Part shown: in pieces, positions 1-6,504 of the stretch
Position numbering within the stretch: position 1 is the first letter of the stretch
How the letters are laid out: each line of letters opens with the position of its first letter
Assembly (NCBI GenBank): GCA_905479905.1
Contig: CAJQOK010000359.1
Coordinates: 1-9,186, forward strand
Origin: an uncultured Aliterella sp.
GTDB lineage: Bacteria; Cyanobacteriota; Cyanobacteriia; Cyanobacteriales; Chroococcidiopsidaceae
Length of the DNA: 9,186 bases
Direction of reading: 5' to 3'
Notes under the pieces: generated by a model
Databases searched by the model: none
What the model saw: only the letters and a program-made list of their open reading frames with translations
What the model was told of the DNA's origin: nothing
Program-made: the position numbers and the translations under genes

Positions 1-1254
1 CTGTTTTTCAACCATGACGTGCAGGTGCAGTACGGCATTGAGCGTGATTGCCAAATCATAGATTTTTACCGCCAACATAATCTCGATTACTACCAAGGGC
101 TAAACAACTTTCTACAAACCGATAGTGATCGCCGCGATGAGTGGTTTAACGAATATTACACCTACCTGCGGCAACCTCTACATTCAACGCCAGAAAGCAT
201 TACCACGCCTCAGCTTCAGCTTGACATTCCTCAGCTTACTTTCAGTCAGTTGAAGCAAAAGTATAGCCAATTCTGGGAAACAGATAATACTTATTTCAGT
301 GGCGGCGAGACACAGGCGATCGCTACATTAGACTCATTTCTAAATTCTCGCTTCCAGGGGTATCATTGGAAAATCTCGCGCCCTTGGTTAACTCAGCAGG
401 GTGCTACGTCCCACCTATCACCTCATCTGACTTTTGGCACTATTTCTGTTCGCCAAGTCTACCAAAGTACCAAAGCTAAAGCCGCCGAATTAGCCAGCAA
501 TCTCAAAGCTCAGTTTTCGCTCAAGGCTTTCCGAGATCGCCTGCGCTGGCACGATAGTTTTACTCAACGGCTGTACTTCCATCCAGAGTTAGTAGATACC
601 AACCGTTACCCAGAGTTTGACGAGTATTACTTACCTGCCGAATTAAGTGAGGAGAAGCAGGAGTTATTTATTGCCTGGAAGGAGGGACAAACAGGTTTTC
701 CCTTGGTAGATGCTTCGATGCGGCAACTCAAAACAATGGGGTGGATGAATTTTCGGATGAGAGCGATGTGCGCCACTTTCCTGTGCATTAACTGTGGCAT
801 TTCCTGGCATCACGGCGCAGAGCATTATATGAGGCACTTAGTCGATGGGGATCTAGCGATTGACAATTGGCAATGGCAGATGCAAGCAGGGGTAACAAAT
901 CCTTTGTCTGATACATTCCGTATCTACAATCCTAACAAAAACTTAGAGGAGAAAGACGGCGATTTAAAGTTTATCTATCACTGGGTTGAGGAACTGCGCG
1001 GTTATAATTTGTCAGAGATCCTCAATGGAGCATATCTGAACGAAAGCCCTTACTCTGAGCCAATACTAGACTGGGCGCAGACTCGAAAGACTAACGGCCT
1101 AATTGTCTCAGACTTGCGGAAGCGGGTGAAAGAGCGATTAGTAGCCGAGCAGGGGGTGAAGTTAGAGCAGGCGGCAATCGCCAAAAAGACCGTAGAGAAG
1201 TATTGGGAGAATAAAGATAAGCAATACCGAGAGTATCAGACAAAAATATCATGA
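1..1254 (+). CDS. Photolyase/cryptochrome-family flavoprotein, 5' end outside window
   Basis: The frame is open from base 1, so the start lies upstream; the 417 visible codons lack roughly the first 70-100 residues of the antenna-binding alpha/beta domain. The FAD-binding helical domain is clear: a TSHLSPHLTFGTIS block (about 409-450), LRWHDSF where most photolyases have WREF, then WKEGQTGFPLVDASMRQL, GWMNFRMRAM, HLVDGDLAIDNWQW and FRIYNP. Family members bind FAD and either repair UV-induced pyrimidine dimers with blue light or act as photoreceptors. The residue at 862-864 is Asp; from remembered alignments this position is Asn in CPD photolyases and DASH proteins and Asp in plant cryptochromes. 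The Trp two codons later than usual spacing would suggest (874-876) aligns with the proximal electron-transfer Trp. A Lys/Glu-rich C-terminal helix ends the protein. Its stop overlaps the next gene's start. Family certain; repair versus signalling role unresolved. Confidence 0.9.
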   Translation: MFFNHDVQVQYGIERDCQIIDFYRQHNLDYYQGLNNFLQTDSDRRDEWFNEYYTYLRQPLHSTPESITTPQLQLDIPQLTFSQLKQKYSQFWETDNTYFSGGETQAIATLDSFLNSRFQGYHWKISRPWLTQQGATSHLSPHLTFGTISVRQVYQSTKAKAAELASNLKAQFSLKAFRDRLRWHDSFTQRLYFHPELVDTNRYPEFDEYYLPAELSEEKQELFIAWKEGQTGFPLVDASMRQLKTMGWMNFRMRAMCATFLCINCGISWHHGAEHYMRHLVDGDLAIDNWQWQMQAGVTNPLSDTFRIYNPNKNLEEKDGDLKFIYHWVEELRGYNLSEILNGAYLNESPYSEPILDWAQTRKTNGLIVSDLRKRVKERLVAEQGVKLEQAAIAKKTVEKYWENKDKQYREYQTKIS

Positions 1255-1523
1255 ATTTTATTAAAGGATTGTTAGGAGTTGGATTGCTGGCAAGCGCTAG
1301 TTATATGGGCTTTGCTAATTTTCCCTTATGGAGCGTTCCAGCATTATCTTTATTCTTCACCGCCGCTTATATTCAAGGTAAGTGGTACTTGTGGAACAGG
1401 TTATTTCAGCAACAGAATCGCCAACTATATCAGTCTCTACTCGTGACTTATCTGATTCAAACAGGTTTGGTGTTCGTCTTTTATCTACTTGGTAGTGGAG
1501 TAGCAAGATTATTTACTCGGTGA
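1251..1523 (+). CDS. Small three-helix membrane protein of unknown function
   Basis: This 90-residue protein starts with ATG inside the stop of the photolyase gene (ATGA at 1251-1254), so translation is probably coupled and the two are likely co-transcribed. Three hydrophobic segments, about residues 4-22, 26-44 and 62-84, predict an inner or thylakoid membrane protein; a short polar loop rich in Gln and Arg (residues 49-60) separates the second and third. No enzymatic motif is visible and I do not recognise the family. There is no clear Shine-Dalgarno sequence, which fits coupling to the upstream gene. The IS begins 20 bp after its stop, so any original downstream partner or terminator may have been displaced. 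Confidence 0.72.
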   Translation: MNFIKGLLGVGLLASASYMGFANFPLWSVPALSLFFTAAYIQGKWYLWNRLFQQQNRQLYQSLLVTYLIQTGLVFVFYLLGSGVARLFTR

Positions 1524-1543
1524 TAATACTTCACGCTGTATAC

Positions 1544-1562
1544 TAGACTTGTCGGGAAATAA
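1544..1562 (+). repeat. Left terminal inverted repeat of the IS
   Basis: TAGACTTGTCGGGAAATAA is the reverse complement of 2532-2550 except for one mismatch at 1548. It lies 33 bp before the transposase ATG. Confidence 0.85.
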
Positions 1563-1594
1563 GCGAGAATAGAAAGGATTTATAGGAAAAAACA

Positions 1595-2489
1595 ATGTTA
1601 GACATCGAGCGAGTGCTGAGGCAAGAGCGGCTATTAAGGGCATTAACCGGATTGAATCAAAAAGCCTTTGAAGCGCTGATGCCAAAGTGAGCGCGAGGTG
1701 TACGAGCAGACACGTCAGACCCAGCCACGCCAACGCGCGCTTGGTGGAGGACGAAAAGCTCGATTGCAGACAACTCAAGCAAAACTATTTTTTATCTTGT
1801 TTTACTTCAAGTGCTACCCAACGTTCGATTTGGCGGGAGTAATCTTTGAAATGCACCGTTCTCAAGCACATGAATGGATGCACCGTTGAGTGCCAGTTTT
1901 AGAAGCAGCGTTAGGCAAGATAATGATGTTGCCGGAACGCCAACTTGATAATATTACAGCGAATCTAGAGCGCTTTCCTGAGGTTAAACGGGTGATGATA
2001 GATGGGACAGAACGCCCAATTCAACGTCCTCAAGATCCCAAACAACAGACGCTGAATTACTCCGGTAAGAAGAAGCAACATACTCGCAAACATTTGGCAG
2101 CAGTTGATGAAACTAAACGAGTAATCGTGTTAAGCAAGGCACGGGAAGGTAAGTTACATGACAAGCGCTTTCACGATCAAGATGATATTGCCAGTAATGT
2201 ACCTGATGAAATCCCGATTGAAGTGGACTTAGGCTTTCAGGGGTTGCAAAACCAGTACGAGAATATCCATCTGCCACACAAGAAACCTAGAGGAGGAGCA
2301 TTGAGTGAAGTGCAAAAACAAGAGAATCGCTGCTTGAGTCAATCACGTGTTATTTGTGAAAATGCTTTTGCTGGAGTCAAGCGCTACAACGCGGTCAGTG
2401 TGGTTTATCGCAACCGGATTGTGGATTTTGATGACCACTTGATGCTCACAGCCGCAGGTTTATGGAACTTTTACTTGGTGGCAGCTTGA
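1595..2489 (+). pseudogene. IS5-family DDE transposase, broken by a frameshift and a nonsense codon
   Basis: The ATG at 1595 follows a weak AGGA and opens a frame beginning MLDIERVLRQERLLRALTG, typical of cyanobacterial IS5-type transposases, but it stops at TGA 1688-1690 after 31 codons. Homology resumes in the next frame (EREVYEQT, then GGGRKARL and KLFFILFYFKCYPTFD), which fits a 2-base loss or 1-base gain at about 1687-1689. This frame meets an in-frame TGA at 1887-1889 right after WMHR, where a sense codon such as TGG is expected, and then runs to 2489. The catalytic DDE residues all lie in the last piece: Asp in MIDGTERP (2001-2003), Asp in VDLGFQG (2226-2228) and Glu in CENAFAGVKRY (2358-2360). 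The reconstructed protein is about 297 residues, normal for the family. Two independent lesions argue against programmed frameshifting. Confidence 0.9.
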
Positions 2490-2531
2490 AAATCATTCAG
2501 ATGGAAAGCAATATGTTGCTGTTCGCAGTTT

Positions 2532-2550
2532 TTATTTCCCGACAACTCTA
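2532..2550 (-). repeat. Right terminal inverted repeat of the IS
   Basis: Read on the minus strand this is TAGAGTTGTCGGGAAATAA, pairing with the left end at 18 of 19 bases. It lies 42 bp after the transposase stop. Confidence 0.85.
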
Positions 2551-2580
2551 CTTGCTTAGTCAGTTTAAATTACCCGTAAT

Positions 2581-2787
2581 GTGAGCAGCAAAAAAATAGA
2601 AGCTAAAGATTACTTTTTACCCTGTCCATTTTGTGGTGACTCAGATATGGAAATCGTTGAATCACTATTTGAGGACAGCAATGATTGTTATGAACTTGTG
2701 GTTTATTGCGCGTGTGGCGCACAAGGTCCGGCGGCAAAAACTGAGGATGAAGCTTCGTTGAAGTGGAATAGTCGGGTCAAAAGCTAA
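2581..2787 (+). CDS. Lar-like restriction-alleviation family zinc-ribbon protein
   Basis: This 68-residue protein has the layout of the Lar family: LPCPFCG near the N-terminus (Cys15, Cys18), a beta-rich middle, then YCACGAQGPAA and a closing KWNSRV. Lar of the Rac prophage modulates type I restriction; most relatives are small zinc ribbons encoded by phages and plasmids with no proven role. The second metal knuckle is odd: Cys43-Ala-Cys45 leaves one residue between the cysteines where family members usually have two. The start is taken as GTG 2581 because an in-frame TAA lies at 2566-2568 and no ATG is available; there is no good ribosome binding site. The gene starts 30 bp after the IS right end, so its native promoter may have been separated from it. 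Family assignment is good; function is inference only. Confidence 0.75.
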   Translation: MSSKKIEAKDYFLPCPFCGDSDMEIVESLFEDSNDCYELVVYCACGAQGPAAKTEDEASLKWNSRVKS

Positions 2788-2824
2788 AGCTGTAATTCTG
2801 AATAATCAGAAATCGTAGGTTCAC

Positions 2825-3109
2825 TTGGGCAGTAATCGCATTTGGCTAAACTATGGCGTTGATGCTAATAACAAATTAATTTCAATCGAAGATGTAGCGA
2901 GTGGGAAAACTAATTTAATATGCCCGTACTGCGGCAGGACACTGATCGCTAAAAAGGGCAAGATTAAAGAGCATCATTTCGCTCATGATGGGGAAACGTG
3001 CAACCTAATTATCAAAAGAGAACCGCGCGACATTCCGCGCCTACCGTTGTACGATGCCTTCAACATTTTCCTAACAGGTAAGGAATTAGGGCAACTAAAG
3101 AAGCTTTAG
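2825..3109 (+). pseudogene. CoiA-type zinc-finger N-terminal half of a split nuclease gene
   Basis: This is the upstream part of a gene interrupted by a single TAG at 3107-3109. The 94 residues resemble the N-terminal domain of competence protein CoiA-like proteins: WLNYGVDANNKLISIEDV, then CPYCG (Cys33, Cys36), EHHFAH (residues 49-54) and Cys59, a zinc-binding set. The start is TTG at 2825; an in-frame TAG at 2816-2818 excludes a longer protein, and the alignment begins where CoiA-like domains normally begin. The frame continues without shift past the TAG (HRHKSHENGIDRLEILPAF) into the nuclease-like half, so a TGG-to-TAG change in a single 391-codon gene is the simplest reading. If translated alone it would be a free zinc finger. 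It lies 37 bp downstream of the Lar-like gene, possibly in one transcript. Confidence 0.72.
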
Positions 3110-4000
3110 CATAGGCATAAGTCGCACGAAAATGGCATTGATCGCCTGGAAATATTGCCAGCTTTTACCAAGGAAAACTTAGTCGAGCAGTCGCAAAACT
3201 TTAACGCCGCGACTGGACGCAAAAGTTACCAATTTACAAAACTGGGACAAATTCCCGTTGGCACATTGCCTCTTTCAGCATTCAATTGTGTGCAAGAGCC
3301 ACTGATTGAGCAAAAGCTGGCGCATTTGGAAGCAGCATTCTTCGATAACTCTGGTTCCGTGCTGCCGCTTGAGGAGTTACGGGTTCGCTTGGCTAACTTA
3401 CGGATCTATTGCACCGCGATGAGAAAAATTCTGCTTTCTAGTTTGTATTATTTAAAAGTGCAGGCAGATGGAAAAACCCTGTACAAGATTGGGGTAACAA
3501 CCCGCTCGATGTCCCAGAGGAGCGCAGAAATATATCGAGACTTGCTTAGTCATTATAAAGTTGTAGAAATCGAAGTGCTGGGAACTTGGGCAAATCGGGG
3601 TAATGTAGAACGATATTTTAAATATTGGTATTCCGACTTTAATTACCCAATTGGCAGCCTGACGGAGTATTTTCGGTTCGCAGATAAAACTCAATTAGTA
3701 GAGCGTGACCTAAACAAATTACAAGCTAAAATTTTATCAAAAGTAGAGGAAGATATTGTTGATGGAAGACTTGATGAATTTCTAGCAACGCTCTTAGTTG
3801 ATGAACAAATGAAGACAGGGGATGTACGAGTCAGTAATAAACTAGAGGCAAACCTAAGACAGCGCTTTCTTGCCCAGCCTTCTTCACAACGAATAATTGC
3901 CGCACTGAATCAGGGCGATCGCCTGCGCGATGGGGCGGCATTGGCATCAGTTTCGGTTGAAGTAGCGCGTAAGGTTTTGGCTGTGATGCGAAAATCTTAA
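3110..4000 (+). pseudogene. GIY-YIG/T5orf172-like nuclease C-terminal half of the split gene
   Basis: This is the downstream part of the same gene, in the same frame after the amber codon; independent translation could begin at TTG 3155 (281 residues). From that TTG, residues 97-173 read as a GIY-YIG/T5orf172-type domain: LYYLKV for GIY, YKIGVTT for YIG (110-116), Arg122, Glu152 in NVERYFK and EYF at 171-173. A helical region follows, and the last 35 residues (RIIAALNQGD to VARKVLAVM) look like a helix-turn-helix. GIY-YIG domains cut DNA with one metal ion, and T5orf172 versions are common in phage and mobile-element proteins. The zinc-finger plus nuclease plus HTH layout suggests a DNA-processing or defence enzyme. 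No strong ribosome binding site precedes TTG 3155, so the gene is either dead or needs readthrough. Confidence 0.72.
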
Positions 4001-4060
4001 TAATTACAGCAAAATTGGGAACGCTATTATCATCCACCTCAGAAATTTCCAAAGAAACCT

Positions 4061-4579
4061 TTGAAAAGCTTATTAGTTAAAATCTCATTAGTTAAAATCT
4101 CATTAGTTTTCCCTCTGTTGCTGGCTCCCCTATCAGCCATAGCCCAGACTACCTCCGCCACCGTCGTCAGCGTAGGCGACGGCGATACCTTGCGTATCCG
4201 CGCGGCAAGTCAAGTGACAACAATCCGGTTATCTTGCGTTGATGCTCCCGAACGCGCTCAAAGTCCTTGGGGGCAACAATCAACTTCTAGGCTCAAGCAA
4301 TTGCTACCTGTTGGTAAGGCGGTACAAGTCCGTACAATAACGCGCGATCGCTATGGGCGAACTGTAGCCGAATTGTATGTAGGCAAGCAATCGGTTAACT
4401 TACAGATGGTAAAAGAAGGACAGGGAGTAGTCTACCGCCAGTACCTCAGTGGATGCGCTGCCACCAAGAACCAGTATTTGCAAGCAGAAGCCCAAGCTAG
4501 GCAAAAGAGGTTAGGCTTCTGGAATCAGAAATTGCCAGTTATGCCCTGGGATTATCGGCGATCGCGTAGAGGGAGTTAA
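4061..4579 (+). CDS. Secreted staphylococcal-nuclease-like thermonuclease
   Basis: This 172-residue protein is a member of the SNase fold, calcium-dependent enzymes that cleave DNA and RNA by phosphodiester hydrolysis. The signatures are VVSVGDGDT (residues 35-43), IRLSCVDAPE (Arg56, Asp61, Glu64), DRYGR (Arg100) and AEAQARQKRLGFW, so the metal-binding and catalytic set is present. A signal peptide covers residues 1-28 with a probable cut after AIA, so the enzyme should act in the periplasm or outside. Cys59 and Cys132 are the only cysteines of the mature protein and could form a disulfide. The start is TTG 4061, preceded by AAAGAAA, because no in-frame ATG or GTG gives a sensible signal peptide. 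The signal peptide contains a tandem 15-bp repeat giving LVKIS twice. It converges on parB with 53 bp between them. Confidence 0.9.
   Translation: MKSLLVKISLVKISLVFPLLLAPLSAIAQTTSATVVSVGDGDTLRIRAASQVTTIRLSCVDAPERAQSPWGQQSTSRLKQLLPVGKAVQVRTITRDRYGRTVAELYVGKQSVNLQMVKEGQGVVYRQYLSGCAATKNQYLQAEAQARQKRLGFWNQKLPVMPWDYRRSRRGS
4073..4108 (+). repeat. Tandem 15-bp repeat inside the thermonuclease signal-peptide coding region
   Basis: TTAGTTAAAATCTCA occurs at 4073-4087 and again at 4088-4102, followed by a partial third copy TTAGTT (4103-4108). The period is a multiple of three, so the frame is kept and the pentapeptide LVKIS is duplicated in the positively charged/early hydrophobic part of the leader. 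Confidence 0.9.
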
Positions 4580-4632
4580 AAGTTTTTTCATAACTGTAAA
4601 GCCTGTAATAAACTACTCGCTGCAAACGTGCC

Positions 4633-5616
4633 TTACTCATCTTGCAGTAAATCTTCGAGTTGAGCCATTAATTTTTCTAACCGTTTCACCTTTTTGGGGT
4701 TGTCCCAAACTTTCGCTGCCTTAATACGTTTGCAGGTATCAGTAAAGCGGTTTTTAGGTGCGATCATTGTTTCTAGTGTAGGCGTTAATATTTTGATATA
4801 TTCTTTGATTTCTTTCAACGACAGTTTTTCGGAAATAGCCATCTGTAATAGCTCTTGCCGCTTAGGATCGTCTTTAACTTTAGAAATTTCTAGCCCTTTT
4901 GTATACTGAATTTTGCCTTGGCGAATTGCTTCTAAAATTTCCTCTGGTTTATTAATTAGAGGTAGTCGTGTAGAAACAAATGATTGCCATGACACCTGTC
5001 CTAAAAATTCAAATACTGCGAGAACAGCTTCGTGTTCAGGGTTAACCAAAACGTTTTGGTTAACTATTTTCTTGGCTTCGTTATTCATACGATAAAGAAG
5101 CTTTACTACTGAGTCCACATTAGTATTTAACTTAAATGCCAGTAAATTTAAAGTACCATCTAGATGCTCTAAACAAGTAAAATCACGGCGGTTAATATTC
5201 TCCGATAGAGATGCTTGGAAAGCTTGCTCATTAGTCCAGTGACAAATTATTGCAGGTACATTTTCTAAGTTAAGAATTTCTGCTGCTAGATAGCGTCTCA
5301 AACCTGCAACTAGCTCATACTCGCCGATTTTACCTCCAGGCAAAGGGCGAACCCAAAGAGGAGATTGAATGCCATTAACTTTGATATCAACTTCAGCCCA
5401 TTGTCTTAACTCTTCTTGGTCGTAATAGTGACGGACTGGTTTACGATCAGATGTAAAGCTAAAAGTTAAATGTATGGAAGTTCGAGGTAAAGATTGCAAC
5501 CCGCTTGTGTCAGCGAACTTATCTAATGCGTTAGGACCGAAAACAAATGCTTTTAACTCTGGTTCCTCAAGTAAACCAGAGCCTTGAACAGATTCTTTAA
5601 GAGATCGTCTAGCCAT
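4633..5616 (-). CDS. parB: ParB-like partition protein (atypical)
   Basis: This 327-residue protein carries the ParB/RepB/Spo0J core at about residues 60-150: KPVRHYYDQEELRQWAEVDI, GIQSPLWVRPL, YELVAGLRRYLAAE and LSENINRRDFTCLE. ParB proteins bind a centromere (parS), spread as CTP-loaded clamps and stimulate ParA to move plasmid or chromosome origins apart. The box usually written GERRxRA reads GLRRYLA here (residues 105-111), losing the conserved Glu and the second Arg, so CTP handling may differ. A probable helix-turn-helix follows near residues 155-180, and the C-terminal 100 residues are Lys/Glu-rich helices. The ATG at 5614-5616 is preceded by GAAGG at good spacing and overlaps the parA stop by 8 bp (ATGGCTAG), so the pair is translationally coupled. 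A 24-bp perfect palindrome lies within the coding region. Confidence 0.85.
   Translation of the reverse strand: MARRSLKESVQGSGLLEEPELKAFVFGPNALDKFADTSGLQSLPRTSIHLTFSFTSDRKPVRHYYDQEELRQWAEVDIKVNGIQSPLWVRPLPGGKIGEYELVAGLRRYLAAEILNLENVPAIICHWTNEQAFQASLSENINRRDFTCLEHLDGTLNLLAFKLNTNVDSVVKLLYRMNNEAKKIVNQNVLVNPEHEAVLAVFEFLGQVSWQSFVSTRLPLINKPEEILEAIRQGKIQYTKGLEISKVKDDPKRQELLQMAISEKLSLKEIKEYIKILTPTLETMIAPKNRFTDTCKRIKAAKVWDNPKKVKRLEKLMAQLEDLLQDE
5041..5064. promoter_or_regulatory. Perfect 24-bp palindrome inside parB, candidate parS-like centromere or operator
   Basis: GTTAACCAAAAC is followed directly by its exact reverse complement, with ACGT at the centre. It encodes VNQNVLVN of ParB on the minus strand. 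Centromere sites bound by ParB are commonly palindromes of 14-24 bp near or inside parAB genes. The sequence is not the canonical chromosomal parS (core CACGTG). The role is inferred; the symmetry is directly visible. Confidence 0.6.
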
Positions 5617-6259
5617 GTAGTACCTTCAAAACTTCTTTGAATAGCTTATCGTAATCTGCTGCGGCTGCTATCGCCTGTTCGCCCTTCATTTGAAATACTG
5701 TTTTTTGCTGTCCAGGAGCATCAGTAATACAGGTAAGATCGTAGATAACTGTATCTGAAAGTAATAGAGGACAGTTTTCTAGAGCTTCTTTAGCTTCACG
5801 CAGTAATATAGAGCGTTTGGCTTTCGCGGCATTGATAAAAGTTATAGCCTTCGGCATTCCACCTCTGAGTTCCCGAACGTGCCTAACAAATTGGATAATT
5901 ATGCCACTACTACGAAGGTCAAATTCAGAAGGACGGTTTGGGACTAAAGCTATATCGCAACGTCCTAAAATAGATTTAGTCATCTCTCCAGCATTTCCTG
6001 GACCATCTACAATAACGGCATCATACTTGCTTGATAAGGCTGGTAATTCTTCAAATAATTGTTCTGGATTACTCATTTGTAAAGTTTTTAAGCCAAGATG
6101 CTGCATCCAAGGTGATGCACTTTGCTGACCATCGGCATCAATAAAAATAATTGAACACTGTTGACTTAACCAATAAGCCAAGTGACCTGCTGTAGTTGAT
6201 TTGCCTGCTCCACCCTTCTGGTTGACAACAGCATAGATTTTGTGGAGTTCAGGCTTCAT
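5609..6259 (-). CDS. parA: ParA-like partition ATPase
   Basis: This 216-residue ParA/MinD-superfamily ATPase powers segregation together with ParB by ATP-dependent dimerisation on the nucleoid. It shows the deviant Walker A motif KGGAGKST (residues 15-22, with the signature first Lys), FIDADGQQSASPW (39-51) and Walker B VIVDGPG (82-88). It has no N-terminal DNA-binding domain, so it is of the short type, whose autoregulation is normally done by ParB or another protein. The start is taken as ATG 6257-6259 because the nucleotide-binding strand begins a few residues later and a GAGGA lies upstream, though 13 bases away. The frame remains open to an ATG at 6347-6349, but that start would add a hydrophobic, lipobox-like leader to a cytoplasmic ATPase and would fall between the arms of an inverted repeat. 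It overlaps parB by 8 bp. Confidence 0.88.
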   Translation of the reverse strand: MKPELHKIYAVVNQKGGAGKSTTAGHLAYWLSQQCSIIFIDADGQQSASPWMQHLGLKTLQMSNPEQLFEELPALSSKYDAVIVDGPGNAGEMTKSILGRCDIALVPNRPSEFDLRSSGIIIQFVRHVRELRGGMPKAITFINAAKAKRSILLREAKEALENCPLLLSDTVIYDLTCITDAPGQQKTVFQMKGEQAIAAAADYDKLFKEVLKVLHG

Positions 6260-6504
6260 ATGGCTTATAAATTCCTCGGTAGTCTGTGATATACAAGATA
6301 CTATCAAAATAAAAGAGAATATAGAAACGCTCCTCCTGATTAACTTCATATTTATGGTTAATCAGGGGAAAATGGCACATCTTTATGGAACCTGTATTTA
6401 CTCTGATTTCAGTGTATGCCCCTATTTTTCCCATTACTCTCTGCTACTGCCCCTAATTAGACCAAGACCAAAGAAGTTCGCCGATCTTGAAGGTTTATAT
6501 TTGT
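6260..6504. other. Non-coding region upstream of parA and downstream of tpsB
   Basis: These 245 bp are A+T-rich. They contain the 10-bp inverted repeat at 6335-6366, a weaker imperfect dyad (TACTCTG, four bases, CAGTGTA; 6399-6416) and, at the right edge, the left arm of the inverted repeat that overlaps the tpsB stop. I see no convincing -35/-10 pair for parA, no tRNA and no iteron array. Open frames crossing it on both strands look spurious, with no recognisable domain. Confidence 0.6.
6335..6366. promoter_or_regulatory. Inverted repeat upstream of parA, candidate operator
   Basis: CCTGATTAAC (6335-6344) and GTTAATCAGG (6357-6366) are exact reverse complements separated by 12 bp, centred about 90 bp upstream of the parA ATG. 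Each arm fits GTTAAYCARR, which also fits both arms of the palindrome inside parB, suggesting the same protein binds both. In this site the half-sites point away from the centre; in the parB palindrome they point towards it. Confidence 0.5.

Larger units (their letters stand above)
1544..2550 (+). mobile_element. IS5-family insertion sequence, ends intact, transposase inactivated
   Basis: The element is bounded by inverted repeats at 1544-1562 and 2532-2550, which match at 18 of 19 positions (TAGA[C/G]TTGTCGGGAAATAA). If the outer TA at each end is a duplicated target dinucleotide, the element proper is 1546-2548, about 1.0 kb, the usual size for this type of IS with one transposase gene. It holds only the disrupted transposase, read left to right. 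It sits between the photolyase/membrane-protein pair and the Lar-like gene, in what appears to be intergenic DNA. It cannot move by itself but could be mobilised by an intact relative's transposase, because both ends are preserved. Confidence 0.85.

Noticed and set aside
383..392. A fifth match to GTTAAYCARR (minus strand) in the photolyase gene.
   Set aside because: It is a single half-site with no symmetric partner, inside conserved coding sequence (PWLT), so it is best treated as chance.
1685..1700. Programmed +1 frameshift at the TGA in the transposase gene, as in the release-factor-2 gene.
   Set aside because: There is no slippery codon or upstream stimulatory motif, and a second, unrelated in-frame stop at 1887-1889 shows the gene is simply degraded.
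2550..3552. Direct repeat ACTTGCTTAGTCA at 2550-2562 and 3540-3552.
   Set aside because: About one 13-base match is expected by chance in a window this size, and the second copy lies within coding sequence without any related boundary.
4580..4632. Possible bidirectional terminator between the convergent thermonuclease and parB genes.
   Set aside because: There is a T-run (4583-4588) but no adjoining stem that I can pair convincingly.
6257..6349. N-terminal extension of ParA with a lipoprotein-like leader (hydrophobic stretch followed by VSCIS).
   Set aside because: ParA is a cytoplasmic ATPase whose core starts right after Met at 6257-6259. The extended start would fall between the arms of the 6335-6366 inverted repeat. 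The extra 30 residues look like translated non-coding DNA.
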